DNA of 64,000 nucleotides. It comes from JBBDST01 sp040904765 (lineage in GTDB: Bacteria > Actinomycetota > Nitriliruptoria > Nitriliruptorales > Nitriliruptoraceae). The position numbers and the translations under genes were made by a program. Each line of letters opens with the position of its first letter. The stretch's first letter is position 1. The stretch covers positions 65,360-129,359 of the forward strand of contig JBBDST010000026.1 of NCBI GenBank assembly GCA_040904765.1, written 5' to 3'. This document shows positions 59,442 through 64,000 of the stretch, one piece after another. The notes under the pieces were generated by a model. That model searched no databases and was not told the origin of the DNA. It saw nothing but the letters and a program-made list of their open reading frames with translations.

Positions 59442-60476
59442 TTAAGGCGCGTCAGGGTGATCGAAAGATGGCGTATCGCGAGGGGATGTGACCACCTTCT
59501 GATCGGCAGATGGAGCCGAGGACGCTAAATCCTTAAGTGTTGTAGCGATGTTTCGTGCCCATGTTTGTATCTGTTGCGTGTCTCGCCAGTCGCCGGACCG
59601 TCGCTGGGCAACGGCTCGCGTAAATGGTCCCCCAACGTGGCGTTTGAGTCTGCCGCCGAAAGTTATGTGCCCGTTTGCGCGTAACGCATGGATCGCCCAG
59701 TTCACAGACGGCACCGGTTGGATCGTGCGGCGTGATGGGGAGTTGTCGAGAGGCCCGCAGCTAAAGAGCCAGACCGGGCGTGATACGAGAACGTCACGGT
59801 GGCGTCTGACAAAGCTGCGTGCGTGGCGATGCCAGCGGTTGATGTACAGCGCACCGCCCAGCACGACCGCGTCGTAGCCGGTGACGTTCTCTACCGTGGC
59901 GGCGTTACGTACATCGGTCTGGATTCCTTCTTCGCGCAAGACTGCGGCGATCAGTTCAGCAATCTCGGTGGTGGCGTTTTGTTTGGATCCGAATGCGATG
60001 AGAACATGCAGGGTGTTGGCGTTGTTGCTGGGTCTTATTGGGCGTGCTCCGTAGGGCAAGGGTTGTAATGCCAGTCGAGCAAGCAGGATCATCTGAGTTG
60101 CCTGGAGCAGTGCCAAGGTGACGCCCCACTGCTCGTAGCTTGGCTCGCGAACGCGAGCAAGATCGATGTACATCATTAAAGCAGTGGCGTGGGCGGCGGC
60201 GGCGATACCCCAAGCAGTGCGCCAGTCAACTTTGACGACCAGCGTGGCGAGAATCAAGTGTCCGGCAGCCGCGGGTAGTGCGAACGCTAACTGCTTCATT
60301 TGGGTGTGCGCTGACGTGGATAAAACTTCGATGAGGTTGAGTGCGATAAGCATGTAAATGATCGCCGAGGCAACTGCCAACGCCGCGAGAGCCTGTCGGA
60401 TTCGTAGCCTCGTCTGAGCTCTACGGTGGAGATGATTCCCCGGCCGTGTCGACATCTTCGTTCCGAGTCGTCGCAT
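59442..60476 (-). CDS. membrane protein fused to a flavodoxin-like domain
   Basis: Protein of 344 residues; an internal ATG at 60455 is a possible later start with a GGA site. The N-terminal 140 residues contain four hydrophobic segments (LAALAVASAIIYMLIALNLI, LAFALPAAAGHLILATLVV, TAWGIAAAAHATALMMYIDL, VTLALLQATQMILLARLAL). From about residue 160 a flavodoxin-like fold starts: TLHVLIAFGSKQNATTEIAELI (phosphate-loop region, GSKxxATTEIA instead of the usual GSKYGST), YDAVVLGGALYINRWHRHARSFV and PVWLFSCGPLDNS. This resembles the flavodoxin-type (HemG-like) domain. A fusion with a four-TM membrane part is unusual. A palindrome CGCCTAGGCG lies at 60486-60495 just upstream. Confidence 0.75.
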   Translation of the reverse strand: MRRLGTKMSTRPGNHLHRRAQTRLRIRQALAALAVASAIIYMLIALNLIEVLSTSAHTQMKQLAFALPAAAGHLILATLVVKVDWRTAWGIAAAAHATALMMYIDLARVREPSYEQWGVTLALLQATQMILLARLALQPLPYGARPIRPSNNANTLHVLIAFGSKQNATTEIAELIAAVLREEGIQTDVRNAATVENVTGYDAVVLGGALYINRWHRHARSFVRRHRDVLVSRPVWLFSCGPLDNSPSRRTIQPVPSVNWAIHALRANGHITFGGRLKRHVGGPFTRAVAQRRSGDWRDTQQIQTWARNIATTLKDLASSAPSADQKVVTSPRDTPSFDHPDAP

Positions 60477-60909
60477 CGCCTATTTCGCCTAGGCGCGGAT
60501 TAGCCATCTTATAGGGGCCTTTTACTTTTGGTCGAGAGGATCAAGGCCTCCTTGCGCGCTGTGAAGATTTTTGGGTCGATCACAGGGCCGAGCATTACCT
60601 CGGCCTGGTGGTTCTGACGGTCCTTGACCAAGCAAACGCGTGCATCGTTTGCAATCGATGCGCCGTCGACGCGCAGCAAGTCATGCCGCATGACACGCCG
60701 TGTGGGTTGCTCACGACGATCCGCTATGTCCCTGCGCTGTGGTGATAGCAAACCTTGAAGTCGGGCCAGTTTTGCGCAATGAACGAATCGATACGCAACC
60801 TGTTGCCCGTCTGGGTGATTTAACGGATCCACTCAACCCGGCTCGCAACCGATCTTCGTGACCGTGAGGCATGCTGCGTGGTGCCGGGCGTCGTGCGCAG
60901 TGAGCATGG
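60477..60909. other. 433-bp region without a confident gene
   Basis: Between the flavodoxin-fusion gene and the PadR-associated membrane protein, both read on the minus strand. A 107-codon minus-strand frame (60509-60832) exists, but its composition (many Arg, Gln, His), absence of a ribosome-binding site and lack of any recognised family make it doubtful. The palindrome CGCCTAGGCG (60486-60495), preceded by a second CGCCTA, is the only ordered element I see. Confidence 0.45.
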
Positions 60910-62253
60910 CTAACGAAACGCGAACAGCGGGGGCAGGATGATCACGACCGTGACCGCCCACAGCGCAAACACCGGGAGATAGCCGGTCTGCCAGCGCTCC
61001 AGTGAATGCAGGGTGACATGTCCTTTGAGGAAGCGGATCGAAAACCACGCAGCGCCACTGAGGTTCACCAGCAAGACGAGGTTGAGTCCCAGTGCTGCGA
61101 CCCTGTTAGGAGTAAACCCGAGCTCACCGATTCGGGCCAGCATTGTTGCCAATACCAGCACGTTGAGTGCAAGTGCCGCAACGACGGCAACGAGTTGGAT
61201 CCGGTCCATCCAGTTAGGGTTCTGGGACGGGTCGCGGGCGGACATGCCATAGAGCACGAGCCCCAGCACCACCACCAGTAGCGCGTCAAAAATGCCAAGC
61301 AACTCGCGGTCGAACGCCGCGCTGAGCCCGGTCGCCGCATACACGATTGCGGCGCCGGTCAACATCACTGCGAACAGTGGCGTGAACAGCATGGTCAGTA
61401 CCGGCGCTATGTTCTCCACGACACGCTGTTTCGTCTCGACGAGCCAGGCGGCGATGATCACGGCACCTGCCGCACCAGACGGCAGCACCCATTCGATGAA
61501 GCGTTCGGTGTCGAACAGTCCGGTCGGTTCGAGGATCGCTGTGGTCAGCCCCATTAGGACCCCACCGCCAAGCGCGATCAGCACATAGTAGATAAACCAC
61601 TCGCCGGTAAACCGGACGAAATCCATCCGCCGTTCAGCCGAACGCAGGCTCCCGCCCATGTAGGGGCAGGCGACGATGAACCACAGCACGATCGGAAGAT
61701 GCAGCGCCACGAGGAGTTCAGTGCCTGAGGCCTCTTGGTACGGGTAAAGGTTGACTGGGATGGCCGCCGCCACAAACAGCGCCGCAGTCAGTACCCACGT
61801 GCGTCCGGTGAGCTGTCGGTGCCGGGCAAAAAAGCCGGCCAGCAGTGGCAAGACGAGCAGGCTCGCGTTGCGCAGCAACCACACGGGCAAGTCGTCGCTA
61901 AACCCTGCGATCAGCCGTGCGAGTACCACCACGACCGCTGCTGCGACCCCGAAAATAAGTGCATCTAACGATCCGTTGGAAGATTGCTCCGATGAGCCGT
62001 CGCCGCAGAGCACGAGCTGTTTCCATAGCCGCCCGCTGTGTTCGCGTGCGAACTCGTGCGACAGAGCGTCGAGATCGCCCATGCGTTTCACGCCAACGAG
62101 GAAAGCCTCATCGGCCGTAAGCCCGGCTGTCCTAAGGTCGGCGACCTGCTTACGCAGATGTTCTTCGAGTTCCTCGACATCCGCGTCATCGAGCGCAGGG
62201 CCTTGGGCGACGAAACTTCGCCACTGGGCGATCTGGTCTTCTAGCGTGTCCAT
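60910..62253 (-). CDS. membrane protein with N-terminal permease-prefix domain, PadR partner
   Basis: Protein of 447 residues. The first 80 residues form the 'permease prefix domain 1' seen in proteins cotranscribed with PadR regulators: DADVEELEEHLRKQVADLRTAGLTADEAFLVGVKRMGDLDALSHEFAREH (seen as VEELEEHLRKQVADL and AFLVGVKRMGDLDALSHEFA). The rest has about ten hydrophobic segments, DUF4153-like in layout. Its ATG is three bases after the padR stop, so they are one operon. The role of such pairs is unknown; control of the membrane protein by the regulator is likely. Confidence 0.85.
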   Translation of the reverse strand: MDTLEDQIAQWRSFVAQGPALDDADVEELEEHLRKQVADLRTAGLTADEAFLVGVKRMGDLDALSHEFAREHSGRLWKQLVLCGDGSSEQSSNGSLDALIFGVAAAVVVVLARLIAGFSDDLPVWLLRNASLLVLPLLAGFFARHRQLTGRTWVLTAALFVAAAIPVNLYPYQEASGTELLVALHLPIVLWFIVACPYMGGSLRSAERRMDFVRFTGEWFIYYVLIALGGGVLMGLTTAILEPTGLFDTERFIEWVLPSGAAGAVIIAAWLVETKQRVVENIAPVLTMLFTPLFAVMLTGAAIVYAATGLSAAFDRELLGIFDALLVVVLGLVLYGMSARDPSQNPNWMDRIQLVAVVAALALNVLVLATMLARIGELGFTPNRVAALGLNLVLLVNLSGAAWFSIRFLKGHVTLHSLERWQTGYLPVFALWAVTVVIILPPLFAFR

Positions 62254-62256
62254 GGC

Positions 62257-62616
62257 TTACGCCCTTCCAAGCGCGAATGGCAGCGCATCGGGGCCGCGCC
62301 ACACGCCCTGCAGGGTGCGTGCAACAGTCACCCACTGGCGCTGGTGCTCCGCGAGTGCGGCCGTTCCCTCGGTAGTGATGGTGTAGTAACGCCGACGGCG
62401 GCCCTGAGTTGGCGTGCGCCACTGCGTCGTCACATACCCAAACCGCTGCAGTCGATGCAACAGGGGATAGAGCATCCCGTCAGACCAGGTCAGTTCACCA
62501 TCTGACAATTCACGCACCCGCTCGAGGATCGCATAGCCGTAGCTTTCCCCTTCGCTCAAGATCGCCAGCACAAGCGGCGTTGCTGCTGCCGCGACCAAGT
62601 CCTTTTCGATGCGCAC
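62257..62616 (-). CDS. PadR family transcriptional regulator
   Basis: Winged-helix regulator of 119 residues from the GTG at 62616, preceded by AGGA. A longer in-frame reading to 62817 would add 67 residues without similarity to the family. Conserved parts are ATPLVLAILSEGESYGYAI, RVRELSDGELTWSDGMLYPLLHRLQRFGYV (seen as WSDGMLYPLLHRLQRFGYV) and RRRRYYTITTEGTAALAEH. It directly precedes the membrane protein gene. The effector is unknown. Confidence 0.93.
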   Translation of the reverse strand: MRIEKDLVAAAATPLVLAILSEGESYGYAILERVRELSDGELTWSDGMLYPLLHRLQRFGYVTTQWRTPTQGRRRRYYTITTEGTAALAEHQRQWVTVARTLQGVWRGPDALPFALGRA

Positions 62617-62640
62617 CGTGCATCCTAAACCCTCGAAGTA

Positions 62641-62665
62641 ATATGCATAGAAGCACAAGGTATAT
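62641..62665. promoter_or_regulatory. candidate PadR operator (imperfect dyad)
   Basis: ATATGC (62641-62646) and GTATAT (62660-62665) make an imperfect dyad, five of six bases symmetric, 25 bp upstream of the padR start. PadR sites are AT-rich dyads overlapping their own promoters, and this is the only AT-rich patch in the 218-bp gap (62617-62834) up to the next gene. Assignment is by position and composition. Confidence 0.35.
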
Positions 62666-62834
62666 GTCTGTAGCAAGTTTGTGCTCGTTAGCTCACCAAC
62701 TGGCACTCGGTGACGCGATCGCCTGGCGGGCAGATTGGTTTGCGCTCGTCTCTGCCAAGTTCGTGGAGCAAACAAGCTGTCGTGAGGGCGCTCGTACACG
62801 CAGCAGCGACGCTGCAAAAAAGCAAACCGGCCGG

Positions 62835-63149
62835 TCAGGCCGTCCAGCCAAGAAACACATCGCCGGCGGTGAGGCTAAGCCACAGCAGAGCGGCGTTGAC
62901 AAGCGGGGCGAGCGGCGTCGCCAGCGGTCGACGATGGGCCAGGCGGACAGCAACCGTCGCGCACGCGATCCAAAGCACGTAGAACACAACTACTGCCCAT
63001 AGTGGAGCCAGCAACCCGCTAGCTACCGTAAACGGCACACCCACAACGAGTTGCATAACGAACCCGACGGCGATCGCAACGATCGCCAAGGGGCGCCTAT
63101 CCGGTTTAGCGTTCGGGGAGGATACGGGAAGGTCGGTGGCATCATTCAT
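62835..63149 (-). CDS. hypothetical membrane protein
   Basis: Protein of 104 residues from the ATG at 63149, with GGAG upstream on the minus strand; a longer open frame to 63293 is ignored because it lacks a good start. After a polar N-terminus (TDLPVSSPNAKPDRRP) there are three hydrophobic segments: LAIVAIAVGFVMQLVVGVPF, LLAPLWAVVVFYVLWIACATV and NAALLWLSLTAGDVFLGW. No family recognised. It is divergent from the OsmC-family gene. Confidence 0.7.
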   Translation of the reverse strand: MNDATDLPVSSPNAKPDRRPLAIVAIAVGFVMQLVVGVPFTVASGLLAPLWAVVVFYVLWIACATVAVRLAHRRPLATPLAPLVNAALLWLSLTAGDVFLGWTA

Positions 63150-63239
63150 GGTTGTCACGCTCCTAGAAGTCTTACGACGGTCGGCTTCGTGAGGGCCCTT
63201 TTGATGTTCTCTACCCACTGTAGTTCCCCGGGCCGGCCC

Positions 63240-63268
63240 TTGACAGGACGTCTGGGAGGGCCAACAAT
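63240..63268 (+). promoter_or_regulatory. candidate sigma-70-type promoter for the OsmC-family gene
   Basis: A perfect TTGACA at 63240-63245, a 17-base spacer and AACAAT at 63263-63268 (four of six matches to TATAAT), 43 bp upstream of the ATG at 63311. Spacing is ideal. The site is on the plus strand and lies between the divergent membrane-protein gene and the OsmC-family gene. Confidence 0.5.
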
Positions 63269-63310
63269 CAAAGCTCAAGCGAGCGTGAACCACACAGGAT
63301 GGGAGCAGCT

Positions 63311-63784
63311 ATGGGTGATGTCGCCTACACCTCGAAGGTGTCGATTGTGCGGGACCGGGGACCGCTGCGAACCGCATGGCTTCCCGGGCGTGAAGAACCG
63401 GTCACGTTTGGGGTCCACGGTGCCGTCGCGGAGCACTATGGCGTCGATCCGAAAGACTTTTCACCGGATGCGACCACCCTTGACTATCTCGTCGCGGCAG
63501 CCGGCGGCTGACTGACTGGCACCTTCGGGGGTGCGCTTGAAGCGCGAGGCATCCCCGCCGGAGACGGTCGTCTTCGGGCCGAAGTTACCGGCCAGGTCGA
63601 GTTGGAAGGCAAGACTTTGGTGATCAAACGGATCCATGTCGACTACACCTTGCAGGTAGATGAGGGCGTCGACCGGGATCGGATCGAGCGGACGCACGGT
63701 TTCCATGCCGATCACTGTCCCGTGGCTCGTTCGATCCGCGACGCGATCGAGGTCACCACCTCGTATGAGCTCGTTTCGGCGTAG
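63311..63784 (+). CDS. OsmC-family peroxidase-like protein, candidate selenoprotein (in-frame TGA = Sec67)
   Basis: A 157-residue OsmC-family protein if the TGA at 63509-63511 is read as selenocysteine. From the ATG at 63311 (GGAG six bases upstream) the N-terminal part runs through DATTLDYLVAAAGG to codon 67, which is TGA where the family has its catalytic cysteine (A-G-G-C-L-T-G-T-F). The same frame then continues without interruption: LTGTFGGALEARGIPAG, VELEGKTLVIKRIHVDY, HADHCPVARSIRDAIEV, to the TAG at 63782-63784. The second catalytic cysteine is C136 in HCPVARSI. A hairpin suitable as a bacterial SECIS follows the TGA (see the next entry). The alternative is a pseudogene caused by a single nonsense change. 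Such proteins reduce organic hydroperoxides. Confidence 0.72.
63526..63557 (+). promoter_or_regulatory. candidate bacterial SECIS hairpin inside the OsmC-family gene
   Basis: CGGGGGTGC (63526-63534) pairs with GCATCCCCG (63549-63557) through nine base pairs, one of them G-U. An apical extension GCT (63535-63537) with AGC (63541-63543) closes a loop UGA, in which G is at the second position, as in known bSECIS elements. The apical loop lies about 26 bases after the TGA, within the usual 16-37 base range. A competing hairpin GCACC/GGTGC (63519-63523 with 63530-63534) has its loop only about 12 bases after the TGA. Confidence 0.5.
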
Positions 63785-63921
63785 GAACCAACAGTTCGTT
63801 GGGGCGATGACGCACGAGGCTGCGATCGTTGCTCGCAACGAGACATCAATAAACTGCAGAGGATCGCGTATCGGATCCTTCCGATCGCCGTGGCGGTAGC
63901 ACGGATTGCCCAGCCAGGTGT
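63785..63921. other. short intergenic region between convergent genes
   Basis: 137 bp between the OsmC-family stop and the stop of the next, partial, minus-strand gene. No hairpin followed by a T-tract and no gene was seen. Confidence 0.4.
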
Positions 63922-64000
63922 TTATCCGCTTGCGGTCCGCAGATCCATGACCATGCGTTCGATCTCCTCGGGGGCCAGACGGGTCTCCGCAGCGAGGAAC
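63922..64000 (-). CDS. C-terminal end of an unidentified gene (partial)
   Basis: Minus-strand frame entering from the right edge and ending at TAA (63924-63922). The visible peptide is FLAAETRLAPEEIERMVMDL followed by RTASG. It reads like a helical protein C-terminus with good codon use. Too short to identify; it converges with the OsmC-family gene. Confidence 0.5.
   Translation of the reverse strand, partial: FLAAETRLAPEEIERMVMDLRTASG

Noticed and set aside
60509..60832. 107-codon minus-strand open frame
   Set aside because: No recognised family, no ribosome-binding site and odd composition; kept only as part of the gene-poor region.
63311..63511. Reading the first part of the OsmC-family gene as a complete 67-residue protein
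   Set aside because: It stops exactly at the catalytic Cys position and the remainder of the family sequence continues in the same frame, so a short independent protein is not credible.
63602..63784. Separate small gene in the second half of the OsmC-family gene
   Set aside because: The ORF is the C-terminal half of the same OsmC-family protein in the same frame, with no start signal of its own.
1..64000. CRISPR arrays, insertion sequences, integrases, rRNA genes
   Set aside because: No repeat-spacer pattern, transposase-like frame, integrase or rRNA sequence was found by reading both strands.

Overview
The window is a 64 kb chromosomal segment of an actinobacterium, GC-rich by eye. The assignment to Actinomycetota rests on families found mainly in that phylum (DUF3090, SCO1664-type kinase-like protein, MSMEG_4193-type phosphatase, DUF3151, DUF4916), on frequent GTG starts, and on ATGA/GTGA/TGATG stop-start overlaps. 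A placement near class Acidimicrobiia is plausible but is inference only. No phage, insertion sequence, rRNA operon or CRISPR array was seen.

Layout. (1) 1-5068, minus: livF-livG-fadD-livH-livM, a branched-chain-type ABC importer with an acyl-CoA synthetase inside the operon. (2) 5202-12674: holA, rpsT, csp, lepA-hemW, an FAD-linked oxidase, a DUF4916 Nudix-like protein and a PEBP protein. (3) 12767-24341: a Snf2 helicase with a small coupled gene, a TauE-type exporter, a tandem phosphofructokinase resembling the eukaryotic enzyme, a gamma carbonic anhydrase, and a four-gene operon (holin-like protein, membrane protein, J-domain protein, RNB exonuclease). (4) 24538-35673, plus: a dense housekeeping block hrcA-dnaJ-rsmE-phoH-ybeY-corC-cdd-era-(hypothetical)-phosphatase-DUF3090-SCO1664-recO-uppS. 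(5) 35701-40827, minus: thioesterase, deoC, NfeD, FloA, a hypothetical, Nudix. (6) 40950-51755: glyS, manA, M61 peptidase, DUF3151, dnaG, an HTH protein, an MDR oxidoreductase, a CPA2 antiporter. (7) 51811-54996: tRNA-Asn and small redox, membrane and thiamine-binding genes, then an acyl-CoA dehydrogenase. (8) 55003-58892: a hairpin-rich leader ending in a textbook terminator just upstream of a PhnD/PhnC/PhnE-type importer and a tartrate/D-malate dehydrogenase. (9) 58893-64000: a looser, accessory-looking region with a membrane-flavodoxin fusion, a PadR regulator with its membrane partner, a small membrane protein, and an OsmC-family gene.

The most striking observation is the OsmC-family gene at 63311-63784. 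Its reading frame is open apart from one TGA, at 63509-63511. That TGA falls exactly where the family has its catalytic cysteine; the second cysteine (C136) and the whole C-terminus continue in the same frame; and a 9-bp hairpin with an extended apical part follows at 63526-63557. A selenocysteine-containing OsmC protein is the best reading, although no Sec machinery lies in this window. The other main leads are the phnD leader/attenuator, the eukaryote-like tandem PFK, and an HTH protein downstream of dnaG with a possible LAGLIDADG-like half.
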